Shown: positions 17,387-27,488, numbered from the stretch's first letter. The stretch is 60,618 nt of DNA from Firmicutes bacterium HGW-Firmicutes-8 (GCA_002840165.1 PGZN01000006.1:1-60618), one strand, 5' to 3'. The notes: generated by a model from the letters alone, not told the origin. Numbers and translations: made by a program.

Positions 17387-19486
17387 TTAAAATAGACCAG
17401 CCACATCAATTATTAAAGATACCTGCCCATTACCGAGAATTGTGGCTCCTGCAATTACAGGGATGTTCCCAAGTAATTTTTCAAGAGGCTTGATAACAAT
17501 CTCCTGTTGGCCTATTAAGGTGTCAACAATTAAACCTACCTTCTTTTCTCCTTTACGGACAACTACAATGTTTATTTCTTCTTCCTTGGGGACATCTTTC
17601 AAGGGTACCTTAAAGACTTCGCGCAATCTCATCAGGGGCAGGACGTCCCCGCGCAGAAGCATTACTTCCTGATCCTGAATTTTATTTATTTGTTCCGGCA
17701 TCACACTGGTCGTTTCGGCGATAAAACTTAAAGGTATAGCATATATCTCTTTTCCGAGAAGGATAAGCAGGGCTTGAATTATGGCCAGGGTCAGGGGCAG
17801 TTGAATCTTAAAACTCGTTCCCGCTCCCTGGTTGCTTTCAATCGAAATACTTCCACTGAGGGCCTCAATCTTATTCTTAACGACATCGAGGCCGACACCA
17901 CGGCCCGAAATATCGGTTACCTTTTCGACGGTGCTAAAACCGGGCTGCAGGATTAAACGGACGAGTGATGATTCGTCAAGTTCGGCCGCCTCTTCGGGAA
18001 GAACTAAACCCTTTTCTACGGCTCTGTTCTTGATTGCTTCAGGGTTAAGCCCTTTACCGTCATCCTCTACCTCTATAACCACATTGTTTCCCTCATAGCG
18101 GGCGGAAAGGACAACCTGCCCATGTTCTTTTTTGCCGGCTGCTGCCCGTACCGAAGGATCTTCAATTCCGTGGTCAATTGAATTCCTCAGAAGATGTACG
18201 AGGGGGTCACCAATTTCGTCAATTACAGTACGGTCGAGTTCAGTCTCCTTACCTTCAATTATGAGGTCTATTTCTTTTCCTAAGTCTTTGGCTAAATCCC
18301 TGACCATTCTGGGGAATCGGCTGAAAACATTATCTATAGGCACCATCCGGACTTTCATTACTACATTCTGCAGGTCGGTAGTAATTCTGTCCATCTGTTC
18401 GAGAGTCTCAGCCAAGTCGGGTGACTGGTTGGTCCGGCCAATCTGCTCGAGGCGTCCTTTATTAATTACCAACTCCCCAACCAGATTCATCAGGCTGTCG
18501 AGCCTGGTTGTATCTACACGCAGTGTCTGACTTGCTTTGGGTTTTAAGTGCGGGTGGGATTGACCATCCTTATGGTCTTCTGTTTTCTCATCCGGAACCG
18601 GTTTTTCTACTGGCACAGCTGCAGGTGAAGGTGCAGGTACAGGTTTTGGTTCTTCAACTTTAGTCTCTTCTAAGGCTGGAAGCGTACAGAAGACCCCGGT
18701 TATCAGGTTAATCTCAGGTTCTCCAACTTCCGTGATGGAGACCAGACCTTTCCTAATTACTTCTTGTGGTTTTCTGGATATAATTATGAGGTCAAAACTG
18801 GTTTCAAATTTTTCTTCCTCAATATTTTGAACCGATGGGATGCTCTTAATAATCTCTCCGATTTCTTCCATGTTTTTGAAAACCATAAAGGCCCTGGCAG
18901 ATTTCATTACACATCTTTGATCTATGTTCACAACCAGGTGATAACATTGAAAACCCTGATCGATTGCTTGCTTGATTAAATTCTTTTCATATTCGTTAAA
19001 CTCAACAGAGGTCACTATATTATGGGACATAGTTTGGCTGACCGGAGTCTCCCCTATTGACACATCCCCGGACTCGGGTTCAATGTTCCGGGGTGACTCG
19101 GAACATTCTACAACATTGCGCGATCTGAGTTCTGTCAAGAGGTCTTCAACCGGTAAATCGCCAGTGCCCCCACCAGCTATATCACCAACCATGTTGTCAA
19201 GTAAGTCCACACATTTAAAAAGAAGGTCAAGTATCCCAGATGAAACACCGGTTTCACCGTTTCTAAGTCTATGTAAAACATTCTCCATTTCGTGGGTGAG
19301 TTCAGCCACTTGGTTAAACCCCATCGTCGCTGACATTCCTTTTAATGTATGGGCTGATCTGAAAATCTCGTCCAGGACCGCTCTGTTATTAGGGGCCCCT
19401 TCTAACTCCAGAAGTCCCTCATTGAGTTTCTGCAGGTGTTCCCGGGCTTCTTCCAAAAATATGTCAAGATATTGACTCATATCCAT
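17387..19486 (-). CDS. cheA: Chemotaxis histidine kinase CheA
   Basis: Sensor kinase that phosphorylates CheY and CheB. Domains in order: P1 Hpt with the phospho-His H46 (FRSAHTLKGMSATMG); a P2-like linker region (about 165-260); a Pro-rich linker (about 275-320); P3 dimerisation (TTRLDSLMNLVGELVINKGR); P4 ATPase with N box HLLRNSIDHGIEDP, G1 DDGKGL and G2 SGRGVGLDVVKNKI; P5 CheW-like (SFKIQLPLTLAIIQALLILL onward). The 699-aa length is normal. ATG with GGAGGTGA eight bases upstream. Confidence 0.98.
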   Translation of the reverse strand: MDMSQYLDIFLEEAREHLQKLNEGLLELEGAPNNRAVLDEIFRSAHTLKGMSATMGFNQVAELTHEMENVLHRLRNGETGVSSGILDLLFKCVDLLDNMVGDIAGGGTGDLPVEDLLTELRSRNVVECSESPRNIEPESGDVSIGETPVSQTMSHNIVTSVEFNEYEKNLIKQAIDQGFQCYHLVVNIDQRCVMKSARAFMVFKNMEEIGEIIKSIPSVQNIEEEKFETSFDLIIISRKPQEVIRKGLVSITEVGEPEINLITGVFCTLPALEETKVEEPKPVPAPSPAAVPVEKPVPDEKTEDHKDGQSHPHLKPKASQTLRVDTTRLDSLMNLVGELVINKGRLEQIGRTNQSPDLAETLEQMDRITTDLQNVVMKVRMVPIDNVFSRFPRMVRDLAKDLGKEIDLIIEGKETELDRTVIDEIGDPLVHLLRNSIDHGIEDPSVRAAAGKKEHGQVVLSARYEGNNVVIEVEDDGKGLNPEAIKNRAVEKGLVLPEEAAELDESSLVRLILQPGFSTVEKVTDISGRGVGLDVVKNKIEALSGSISIESNQGAGTSFKIQLPLTLAIIQALLILLGKEIYAIPLSFIAETTSVMPEQINKIQDQEVMLLRGDVLPLMRLREVFKVPLKDVPKEEEINIVVVRKGEKKVGLIVDTLIGQQEIVIKPLEKLLGNIPVIAGATILGNGQVSLIIDVAGLF

Positions 19487-19517
19487 ACGCCTTCACCTCC
19501 ACAGGCATTTTCCCGTT

Positions 19518-20573
19518 TTATAAATTATCTACAATTTCTTGTGCAACCTGGTGTAATGGCGCCACCCGATCTACACATTTGCTTTCAATTGCTGCCCTTG
19601 GCATCCCATAGACTACACAGGTTGATTCATCTTCGACAATTGTAAATCCATGTACAGCTTTAATCTTCTGCATCCCCACGGAACCATCCTGGCCCATTCC
19701 GGTTAACAAAACACCCACTATAGGGACTTCACATTCGACGAGTGATTCCATCATCTTATCTACTGTCGGCCGCAATCCCCCAATCGGGGGCTCATCCGTC
19801 AGCTTTATATAAAACCGGTTTCCTACCCGTTTTATTTTCATGTGCTTGTCTCCCGGAGCTAACAGGGCTTTTCCCGCCATAACTTCGTCTCCGTCTTTGG
19901 CTTCTGAAACATTAAGCTCAGAAATATTATTCAACCTTTCAGCTAATGACTTCGTGAAACCCGCAGGCATATGCTGGACCATCACAAAGCCGGCCGGCAC
20001 ATTTCCCGGAATCCCGGATAAAACGGTTTGTAAAGCCCTGGGCCCTCCTGTTGATGTTCCAATAGCTACAATTTTCCGGAGGGTTAATACTGACGAGACT
20101 TCGGCCGGTGGGGAAACAGTATCGTTCTGATGCCTTGTGCTCATCGGTGTTAGATTTACTATCCTGTGATAGGCCTTGGCAGCAACTTTTACCTTTAGAA
20201 TAAGTTCGTCCTGAATTTTTTCCAGGTCGAGAGAGATATTCCCGGAGGGCTTAGCTATAAAATCAACCGCCCCCAATTCCAGTGCCTCAACAGTAGCATC
20301 GGCGCCCACTTTCGTCCTATTACTCAGCATAACGACAGGGGTAGCACATTCCTGCATAATAATTTTCAAGGCGGTTAGTCCATTCATTTCAGGCATTTCT
20401 ATATCCATTGTAACAACATTCGGTTTTAATGCTTTGACCTTCTCTACAGCATCCATACCGTTAACTGCGGTTCCGACCACCTGTAAGCTTTTATCTGTTG
20501 ATAAGATATCACAGATAAACTTTCTCATAAATGAGGAATCATCTACAACTACGACCCGGTACCGACCTTGCAC
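19518..20573 (-). CDS. cheB: Chemoreceptor glutamate methylesterase CheB
   Basis: Response regulator that demethylates receptors. The receiver domain has D11/D12 and phospho-acceptor D57 (TMDIEMPEMNG). The esterase domain has the serine in AIGTSTGGPRALQ, the histidine in MVQHMPAGFT and the aspartate in GMGQDGSVGM. At 351 aa it is normal. GTG start. No cheR is present nearby, so the methyltransferase must be encoded elsewhere. Confidence 0.98.
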   Translation of the reverse strand: MQGRYRVVVVDDSSFMRKFICDILSTDKSLQVVGTAVNGMDAVEKVKALKPNVVTMDIEMPEMNGLTALKIIMQECATPVVMLSNRTKVGADATVEALELGAVDFIAKPSGNISLDLEKIQDELILKVKVAAKAYHRIVNLTPMSTRHQNDTVSPPAEVSSVLTLRKIVAIGTSTGGPRALQTVLSGIPGNVPAGFVMVQHMPAGFTKSLAERLNNISELNVSEAKDGDEVMAGKALLAPGDKHMKIKRVGNRFYIKLTDEPPIGGLRPTVDKMMESLVECEVPIVGVLLTGMGQDGSVGMQKIKAVHGFTIVEDESTCVVYGMPRAAIESKCVDRVAPLHQVAQEIVDNL

Positions 20574-20586
20574 CGCCTACCACCCC

Positions 20587-21243
20587 TTATAAAAGACATT
20601 TCTTTCTTAACTCCCGCTGTTGGTTGAAGATAAAACGGATAATCTTATCCCTTTCCATCTCTTCTACAATCGCAAACTCAAATCCTACTGAATACTTGTC
20701 TTCGGCTTTTGGATGGTTTTGAATAAATCTGACGATACGACCGATTGCCTTGACTGAAGTATGTTCATCAAGGTAAATCGTCGCCTCCAGAATCTCCCCG
20801 TTTTTTAACAGATTATTGCATCCAAACATTATCCCCCCGCCGCTTAAATCGACAGTCGTGGCGGAAAACGGTTCACCGATAAAGCTCAGTTTATTATCAA
20901 CTCTGCATAGAGTTACCGCCAATCTCTTATCTAACCTAACAAAATTGCGCCTTTGAATCCTTCTAACATCAATTGGTTTACCAACAATGACTGTACCGGC
21001 GTCAGCGTAATTTTGAGAAATCACTTCGGATGTAAAAGTATAAATTGCCACATTATCAGTGTAAGTTATTTTTATCACCGTCTTAGGTCTTAGAGGAATG
21101 AAATTTCCTGCTCTCATCGGAGCCATAACCACAAGTTTGTCTGGTGATATAATCTCTACCTTGCTTCGATAATGGGTCAATTCATCGCCCGAGATTTCTA
21201 TTTCAATGGGCTGATTAACTTTTAGGGGGTCAAACAAGCCCAT
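20587..21243 (-). CDS. PilZ-domain flagellar brake protein (YcgR/YpfA/MotI type)
   Basis: A 218-aa c-di-GMP receptor: N-terminal YcgR-N beta domain (about 1-90), then a PilZ domain with the RRNFVR arginines (R98, R99 and R103) and D132-x-S134-x-x-G137 (DLSGGG). All residues known to bind c-di-GMP are present. In Bacillus the relative MotI/YpfA slows the stator when c-di-GMP is high, but there the gene is not in the fla/che operon. Here it lies between flhG and cheB, so the operon controlled by a c-di-GMP riboswitch also makes its own c-di-GMP effector. ATG behind AAAGGAGGGAGG. Confidence 0.93.
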   Translation of the reverse strand: MGLFDPLKVNQPIEIEISGDELTHYRSKVEIISPDKLVVMAPMRAGNFIPLRPKTVIKITYTDNVAIYTFTSEVISQNYADAGTVIVGKPIDVRRIQRRNFVRLDKRLAVTLCRVDNKLSFIGEPFSATTVDLSGGGIMFGCNNLLKNGEILEATIYLDEHTSVKAIGRIVRFIQNHPKAEDKYSVGFEFAIVEEMERDKIIRFIFNQQRELRKKCLL

Positions 21244-21273
21244 AACCTCCCTCCTTTCTCAACCGTATTTTAT

Positions 21274-22158
21274 CTACCCGAACAGTTTCGCTATCTTACC
21301 GAAAAACGCCTTAACCCCGCTGGGTTCAGAATTATAACCCTGCTCCATCAATTGGGCCGCCAGGCGTTGAATGCATTCGGTGGCCGGTGATTTCGGAAAC
21401 TTTAACAGAAACGGTTCCTGGCTCTTAACTGATTTCGAGACTGCCGGGTCATCAAGAATAAAACCAAGATGACCTATGTTCAATTTTAAAAATTTTTCCG
21501 CTACTATTGATAGCTTACTCGCTGTAAGATCGGCCTCCTCAGCATCTTCCACCCTATTGACGACCAGATGGACAACACCGTGTTTCTTTTTTGACGTCAT
21601 AGCCTTCACGAGTCCGTATGCGTCAGTAATAGCCGTGGGTTCCGGAGTAGTGATGACAATGACTTCGTCGGCAGCCAAAACAAAACTCATTACATTCCTG
21701 GAGAGCCCGGCGGCAGTGTCTATAATCAGAATGTCAGCCATTCCCTCAAGGCCTTCCAGTTTGCTGATAAACTGCTCAACCTGCCAGCGCCTGAGGTTTG
21801 CCATCTCCTGGATACCCGAGCCGCCGGCAATAATCTGCAGCCCCTGTGGTCCGGTGATAATGATATCCTGGATATTCTTCTCTCCTTTAAGTACATGATA
21901 AAGATTATATGTAGGGTTTATACCCAGAATAACATCAATATTGGCCAAACCTAAATCAGCGTCAAGAATAATAACTCTTTGACCAAAAGACGTCAGGGCC
22001 AGCGCGAAATTAATCGTAAAGTTAGTTTTGCCTACGCCACCTTTACCGCTGGTTACTGCTATAATTCTTGTTTTCTTTTGAGTACCCTTAATTTCACATT
22101 CCACTTGGTGCTTAAGGGTTCTTGCCAATACGCGAAGTTTTTCCGCTTGATCACGCAC
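21274..22158 (-). CDS. flhG: Flagellar number regulator FlhG (YlxH/FleN, MinD-like ATPase)
   Basis: A ParA/MinD-family ATPase of 294 aa that sets flagellar number and place with FlhF. The deviant Walker A SGKGGVGKT covers residues 37-45, with LDADLGLANIDV and IIDTAAG following. The N-terminus starts DQAEKLR (residues 3-9), the known activator helix that stimulates the FlhF GTPase. GTG start two bases after flhF. Confidence 0.96.
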   Translation of the reverse strand: MRDQAEKLRVLARTLKHQVECEIKGTQKKTRIIAVTSGKGGVGKTNFTINFALALTSFGQRVIILDADLGLANIDVILGINPTYNLYHVLKGEKNIQDIIITGPQGLQIIAGGSGIQEMANLRRWQVEQFISKLEGLEGMADILIIDTAAGLSRNVMSFVLAADEVIVITTPEPTAITDAYGLVKAMTSKKKHGVVHLVVNRVEDAEEADLTASKLSIVAEKFLKLNIGHLGFILDDPAVSKSVKSQEPFLLKFPKSPATECIQRLAAQLMEQGYNSEPSGVKAFFGKIAKLFG

Positions 22159-22160
22159 GG

Positions 22161-23315
22161 CTATCTCTCCCTTGTAATCATTTTCGCGATTTTTTCCGGA
22201 TCTGCTATTTCAATATCATCAGGAACGTTTTGCCCAACTGTAACATAAGAAAGGAATTTTTGAGTCTTGGAGATTAAAGTCAGGATTGCACCAAAAGTAG
22301 ATGTTTCGTCTAATTTTGTGAAAACGAGGCGGGTAATCTGTATATCTGAGTAACTATTTACAATATCCATCATGTCTTTAAAACGGGTAGTGGCGCTGAG
22401 AACCAAAAATATACCGGACGGTTCAGCTACATCCAGAAAACTTTTTAGCTCAATCATTTGTTCAGTACTTTTATGACTGCGGCCGGCTGTATCGATTAGG
22501 ATAAGGTCTTTATCAGTATACCGGGAAATTGCCTCCTGCAATTCTTGCGGAGTGTAAACAACTTCCACCGGGATACCTATAATTTCACCGTAAGTCTTTA
22601 ATTGTTCTACCGCCGCAACTCTGTATGTATCAGTTGTAATTAGAGCCACTTTCTTTTTATCAACAATCGAAAAGGTAGCTGCCAGTTTGGCAATAGTAGT
22701 TGTTTTGCCCACACCTGTGGGGCCTACCAAAGCGATTGACTGCTGGTTTAAGCCCGGTCTTTTGAATAAAATTGGACGCGGCCTCTTTAAAAGTTTAAGG
22801 ATCTGCTGCTCCAGTGATTTCTTTACTGTTTCATTACTGGCGGTTTTTTCTTTCGGCAGCTGCTGCATGATATCCCTTAATATCTTCTTCGTCAGTTTTT
22901 CATCAACATCATTGTCAACCAAAACCTGATGGTATTTCTGGAATGGTTTAGGCAGAACCTTGATGTCCTGCGCCGCATCCATCTGGGTCATCATTTCGTT
23001 GAGCATTGTTTTCATTTCCTGAATCTCATCGAATAGATCAGCATCATCTTCCGGCTCGTCGAACTCTGACCCGCCGGCCAGTGATTGTGGGGTTACCGCG
23101 GATTCACCGCCTGCTGCTGCAGTCGCAGCCACCGGGGCAATTACGCCATCCTCAACCGCCGCAGTAACTTCGAACATCCGCTTGCCAAAAAATCCGAAAA
23201 ACCCGCCCTCTTTAAACTTCCTTGTATGTAAAATAATAGCATCCTTACCCATATCCATTTTGACTTTCACCATTGCATCCTGCAGAGTTTCAGCAACATA
23301 CCTCTTTACCCGCAC
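22161..23315 (-). CDS. flhF: Flagellar biosynthesis GTPase FlhF
   Basis: SRP-family GTPase that marks the site of flagellum assembly. The B domain with the basic N-terminal start is followed by an Ala/Asp-rich linker (about 55-115). The N domain and G domain follow, with the P-loop GPTGVGKT at 198-205, DTYRVAAVEQLKTY, and DTAGRSHK. At 384 aa it is normal. The GTG overlaps the flhA stop (TAGTG). Confidence 0.97.
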   Translation of the reverse strand: MRVKRYVAETLQDAMVKVKMDMGKDAIILHTRKFKEGGFFGFFGKRMFEVTAAVEDGVIAPVAATAAAGGESAVTPQSLAGGSEFDEPEDDADLFDEIQEMKTMLNEMMTQMDAAQDIKVLPKPFQKYHQVLVDNDVDEKLTKKILRDIMQQLPKEKTASNETVKKSLEQQILKLLKRPRPILFKRPGLNQQSIALVGPTGVGKTTTIAKLAATFSIVDKKKVALITTDTYRVAAVEQLKTYGEIIGIPVEVVYTPQELQEAISRYTDKDLILIDTAGRSHKSTEQMIELKSFLDVAEPSGIFLVLSATTRFKDMMDIVNSYSDIQITRLVFTKLDETSTFGAILTLISKTQKFLSYVTVGQNVPDDIEIADPEKIAKMITRER

Positions 23316-25381
23316 TAAATATTCACCACCCCTAGAGATTGGACGTTTATTCTTCCTTCAAGCTCATTGTAAGAGAGCACTGCCAGACCGGGGAATAGTT
23401 TTTCGGTAAGTTTCTTAAAGTAAATCCTGACTACCGGGGCACATAAAACTATCGGCTGGTGTCCCTGTTCGGATACCTGTTCTATCATCGCGGAAAGCCT
23501 TTGGGCGATCATCTGGGCTTTTTCAGGGTCAACTGCAATATAAGAACCGTGGTCCGTATATTGGATAGAATCCCTGATAAGCTGCTCAACTACGGGGTCA
23601 AGGGTGATTACATGGAGGGCATCATTAGAATCCACATACTGCCTGATTATGTTTCTGGCTAAGGCCTGTCTTACATACTCAGTGAGCATGTCAATATCCT
23701 TGGTGGCCCTAGCATTGTCGGCCAAAGCTTCCAAAATACTGACGAGGTCCCTGACCGGTACGCGCTCCCGCAAAAGTCCGGCCATAACCTTCTGTACCTC
23801 ACCCACTGTAAGCAAACTCGGGACAAGCTCGTCGAGGACCGCCGGGTGAGTCTTTTTGGTAAGGTCCAGCAGGTTTTGCACATCCTGTCGGCCCAGTACT
23901 TCGTGGGCATGGCTTTTGATAACTTCTGTGAGATGGGTGGCAACCACCGAAGAAGGGTCAACCACCGTGTACCCTGACAGTTCCGCTTGTTCCCGCAGGT
24001 TGTTCGTTATCCATTTAGCAGGGAGGCCAAAAGCCGGTTCAATAGTATCAATCCCGGTCAGCCCGTCTTCCGTTAGACCTGAACTCATTGCCAGATAATG
24101 GTCAACCATAAGTTCTCCACCGGCCACTTCCACACCTTTAATTTTTATTACATAACTGTTGGGTTTCAACTGCATATTATCTCTCATCCTGATAGGGGGC
24201 AGGATGATACCGAGCTCTAAAGCACATTGGCGGCGAATCATGACCACCCTGTCCAGAAGGTCCCCTCCCTGGTTGACATCAACCAGTGGAATCAGCGAAT
24301 ATCCCATCTCAAGTTCGAGCACATCCACCTGCAGAAGTGATATAACATTTTCCGGTTTTCTGATTTCCTCAACTTCCTGATCCTGTTCCCTTTCGAGGGT
24401 TTGGATTTTCTGCTCGTCTTGTGTTCTTTTCATCCCATAAGCGGTTATTCCAACTACTGCCGCCAGCGTAAAAAACGGGACTCGGGGCATCCCTAAAACA
24501 GCCAGTAGGGCAAGTGCCGCTGCAGCAATAGCCAGGACTCTGGGCCTGTTCAGTAACTGGGAAGACATCTGCTGGCCCAGGTTTCCGTCTGAAGACGCGG
24601 CTCTGGTTATAGTAATACCGGCGCCGGTCGATATTAACAAAGCCGGAATCTGAGCTACTAAACCTTCCCCCACGGTTAGAATTGTATATGTATTTAACGC
24701 TTCCAACATGGATAGTTTTTTCTGCAGAACCCCGATAGTAAAGCCACCTATGATGTTAATAATTACTATCACAATAGCTGCAATGGCATCTCCTTTGATG
24801 AATTTGGAGGCGCCATCCATAGCCCCATAAAAATCTGCTTCCTTTTGAATTCTCTCACGTCTTTCAATTGCTTCCTTGTCTGTGATGAGACCCGCGTTTA
24901 AATCAGCATCTATACTCATCTGCTTACCCGGCATGGCATCCAGAGTGAACCTCGCCACAACTTCGGCAACCCTTTCGGCGCCCTTCGTAATGACGATAAA
25001 CTGAATAACCACAAGGATTAAAAAGATTACAAATCCCACCACCGGACTGCCTCCGAGAACGAACTGGCCAAATGTCGTGATTATTTCCCCAGCATATCCG
25101 TTAAGCAAAATTAACCTGGTGGAACTTACATTTAGTGATAACCTAAAAAGGGTCATAATCAGCAGGAGTGAAGGAAATGAGGAAAACTGGAGAGGGTCAT
25201 TATTGTACATACCGACAAGGAGGATGATCAAAGAAAATGTTATATTTACAGTCAGGAGAAAGTCCAGAATAAATGTCGGAACCGGAATAACCATCATTAC
25301 AATCATCCCGATGACTGCGGCAGCCACGATTATATCACTGTTTTTATACCATCTTATAGTGGCAACCTGTTCAGACGCCAT
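23315..25381 (-). CDS. flhA: Flagellar export gate protein FlhA
   Basis: Core of the type III export gate in the basal body. The N-terminal half has eight membrane helices and includes the FHIPEP-family signature region MTLFRLSLNVSSTRLILL. Further on come GDAIAAIVIVIINIIGG and the conserved charged segment around QMSIDADLNAGLI. The C-terminal cytosolic domain binds export chaperones. The 688-aa length is normal. ATG behind AAAGGGG, 19 bases after repeat element E2, which separates it from flhB. Confidence 0.98.
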   Translation of the reverse strand: MASEQVATIRWYKNSDIIVAAAVIGMIVMMVIPVPTFILDFLLTVNITFSLIILLVGMYNNDPLQFSSFPSLLLIMTLFRLSLNVSSTRLILLNGYAGEIITTFGQFVLGGSPVVGFVIFLILVVIQFIVITKGAERVAEVVARFTLDAMPGKQMSIDADLNAGLITDKEAIERRERIQKEADFYGAMDGASKFIKGDAIAAIVIVIINIIGGFTIGVLQKKLSMLEALNTYTILTVGEGLVAQIPALLISTGAGITITRAASSDGNLGQQMSSQLLNRPRVLAIAAAALALLAVLGMPRVPFFTLAAVVGITAYGMKRTQDEQKIQTLEREQDQEVEEIRKPENVISLLQVDVLELEMGYSLIPLVDVNQGGDLLDRVVMIRRQCALELGIILPPIRMRDNMQLKPNSYVIKIKGVEVAGGELMVDHYLAMSSGLTEDGLTGIDTIEPAFGLPAKWITNNLREQAELSGYTVVDPSSVVATHLTEVIKSHAHEVLGRQDVQNLLDLTKKTHPAVLDELVPSLLTVGEVQKVMAGLLRERVPVRDLVSILEALADNARATKDIDMLTEYVRQALARNIIRQYVDSNDALHVITLDPVVEQLIRDSIQYTDHGSYIAVDPEKAQMIAQRLSAMIEQVSEQGHQPIVLCAPVVRIYFKKLTEKLFPGLAVLSYNELEGRINVQSLGVVNI

Positions 25382-25399
25382 GCTGTACCCCTTTCTTAG

Positions 25400-25570
25400 G
25401 TGCTAGTTGCTAGTTGTTAGTTGCTAGTGATACCCCGCTCGCCTAGCGGCTCGGGGGTCAAAAGGTTGGTTTGCTCCGCAAACCTTCCGATTTATAAAAA
25501 ACAAAAAACCTATTATATCTCATTTACTGGTTACTGGTCACTCACCACTAGCAACTAGCAACTAGCAACT
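25400..25570. repeat. Heptamer inverted-repeat element, copy E2
   Basis: Left arm 25400-25429 (gtgctagttgctagttgtta and on), right arm 25543-25570 (caccactagcaactagcaac and on). The core has a GC-rich stretch (ccccgctcgcctagcggctc, about 25433-25452) and the palindrome ggtttgctccgcaaacc, the same idea as in copy E1 but with the opposite centre. The right arm begins five bases after the flhB stop; the left arm ends 19 bases before the flhA start. It interrupts the otherwise tightly packed flhB-flhA pair. Confidence 0.9.
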
Positions 25571-25575
25571 GACCC

Positions 25576-26676
25576 TCATATTTTACCTTTAAGCTTATAG
25601 ACAAACGCCAGGACCTCGGCGACTGCCTGGAAGAGTTCCCCAGGTATCGCATCTCCAATTTCAGCGCCGTGAAACAGGGATTGGGCCAGGGGCGGGTTTT
25701 CCACAATTACAATGTTGTGTTCTCTGGCAACTTCTCTAATCTTCAAAGCAATCCGGTCCTGGCCTTTCGCTATTACGACCGGAGCGCTCATGGCGCCTGA
25801 GTCATACTGCAGGGCGACAGCAAAGTGGGTTGGGTTAGTAATTACAACATCCGCTTTCGGTAAAACCTGCATCATCCGGTTCATCGACATTTGTCTCTGC
25901 TTTTGCTTAATTTTACCCTTAAGTTGGGGATTCCCTTCAGTCTGTTTGTATTCATCTTTTATATCATCTTTTGACATCAATAACTTTTTCTCATGCCGCC
26001 ATTTTAGAAAAACATAATCAGCGATAGCGAGGACAACAAGCCACATAATAATTTTAAAAACTACATTTAGGGTAACCTGTCCGATATAAGCTGAGGAAGC
26101 CCTCAAGTTCATGTCGGTCAGACGCGAAAAATTCATGAACTCCTTCATATACTCCCCATAGGCAACATACCCAACAATGAATACCTTTAGAATCGATTTG
26201 ATTAAATCAGCGATAGCCTGTAGAGAATAAAGCCTTTTCAGCCCTTCTACGGGGTTAATGTTATTCAAGTCAAAGTTTACCTTTGACATATTAAAATGTA
26301 ATCCAGTCTGCACAACAGATGCCGCCAACCCGGCAACCAGAACCCCTCCTACAACGGGCGCAAGAAACCTAGAGGAGGAAACTAAAATATGAACAAATAT
26401 GGTTTGGAGGGTCTGGTAATCGATAATAAAGTTCTCTTTGCCTACCATCCCGTAAAGTTTTTCGGTAAGTGAGGACCACTCCTGAATCATGTTAGGGGTT
26501 AGGGTTTTGATCGCCAAAAACGCGACGACTAACACAATAACGGAGTTTACCTCCGGGCTCAATACTACCTGGCCCTCCTTAGCTGCCTTTTCTCTCCGTC
26601 TGGACGTAGGTTTTTCGGTCTTTTCAGCAAACAATTGAAGGTTAATTTTTAGGTTGTTAAGCCGAAGATCTCCCAT
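25576..26676 (-). CDS. flhB: Flagellar export switch protein FlhB
   Basis: Membrane protein that switches export from rod/hook to filament substrates. Basic N-terminus EKTEKPTSRRREKAAKEGQV, four helices, then the cytosolic domain with the self-cleavage site N281-P282-T283-H284 (DVVITNPTHFAVAL). At 366 aa it is normal. It follows fliR closely and is separated from flhA by a repeat element. Confidence 0.98.
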   Translation of the reverse strand: MGDLRLNNLKINLQLFAEKTEKPTSRRREKAAKEGQVVLSPEVNSVIVLVVAFLAIKTLTPNMIQEWSSLTEKLYGMVGKENFIIDYQTLQTIFVHILVSSSRFLAPVVGGVLVAGLAASVVQTGLHFNMSKVNFDLNNINPVEGLKRLYSLQAIADLIKSILKVFIVGYVAYGEYMKEFMNFSRLTDMNLRASSAYIGQVTLNVVFKIIMWLVVLAIADYVFLKWRHEKKLLMSKDDIKDEYKQTEGNPQLKGKIKQKQRQMSMNRMMQVLPKADVVITNPTHFAVALQYDSGAMSAPVVIAKGQDRIALKIREVAREHNIVIVENPPLAQSLFHGAEIGDAIPGELFQAVAEVLAFVYKLKGKI

Positions 26677-26687
26677 TTTGTCCCTCT

Positions 26688-27467
26688 TTAACCCATCATC
26701 TTAAGTATCCTTAAGGTGTCCTGAAAATTGCCGTCAAATAGAAGCTGCATTGTCGTTATATAAATGGGAAGAATCATCATCAACAAAACCAGTCCTACAA
26801 AAACCTTGGCCGGGATACCTACAAAAAAGACCTGCATCTGAGGCATCATTCTGGCTATCAAACCAAGGGCAACCTCTGAGATAAAAGCGGCGCCTACCAC
26901 AGGGATAGCCAGCTTCAGACCGGTAACCAACATACTGCCAAATAAGTCTACCATCACTGTGGTTACCTCTGTTCCTGCTGCCAGGCCGAATAAGGGAATC
27001 CTCTGATAGCTCTGATAGAGAGCCATAATCATGTAGTGATGACTGTTAGTTCCCAGAAAGAGCAGGAGAGCCAGCAGGTTCTGGAAGGAACCTATTAAGG
27101 GGGCCTGGGTGCCGTAAACCGGATCGATAACGTTAACAATCGCAAAACCTAGCTGCATATCAATAGCCTGGCCGGCAAACTGGACTGCAGCAAAAGTCAT
27201 CTGGGCCACAAACCCTATGACTAAGCCGATTATCACTTCACTGATCAGAAATATCGTAAAAGGTCCCAGCTGGCTGGGAATCGGCGGGGGTTTAAGCTGC
27301 AGGCTGATAAATAATACCAAAGACAGCATAATTGTCAGAAGCGCTTTGACCTGGCGTGGAATCACCCTATTGCTGAAAACCGGACCGATTAAAAAGATAC
27401 CCCCTACTCTGGCTACGATTAACAAAAAGACATCTATTTTTGAGGCAATTTGAGCGAAAATGTCCAC
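26688..27467 (-). CDS. fliR: Flagellar export gate protein FliR
   Basis: Membrane component of the FliPQR export channel. The 259-aa product has six hydrophobic segments, starting FLLIVARVGGIFLIGPVFSN, with the conserved VIPRQVKALLTIMLSLVLF and QMTFAAVQFAGQAIDMQLGF. GTG start with a weak ribosome site, probably coupled to fliQ translation. Confidence 0.97.
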   Translation of the reverse strand: MDIFAQIASKIDVFLLIVARVGGIFLIGPVFSNRVIPRQVKALLTIMLSLVLFISLQLKPPPIPSQLGPFTIFLISEVIIGLVIGFVAQMTFAAVQFAGQAIDMQLGFAIVNVIDPVYGTQAPLIGSFQNLLALLLFLGTNSHHYMIMALYQSYQRIPLFGLAAGTEVTTVMVDLFGSMLVTGLKLAIPVVGAAFISEVALGLIARMMPQMQVFFVGIPAKVFVGLVLLMMILPIYITTMQLLFDGNFQDTLRILKMMG

Positions 27468-27488
27468 AAATATGCCCTGCTTTCAAAG

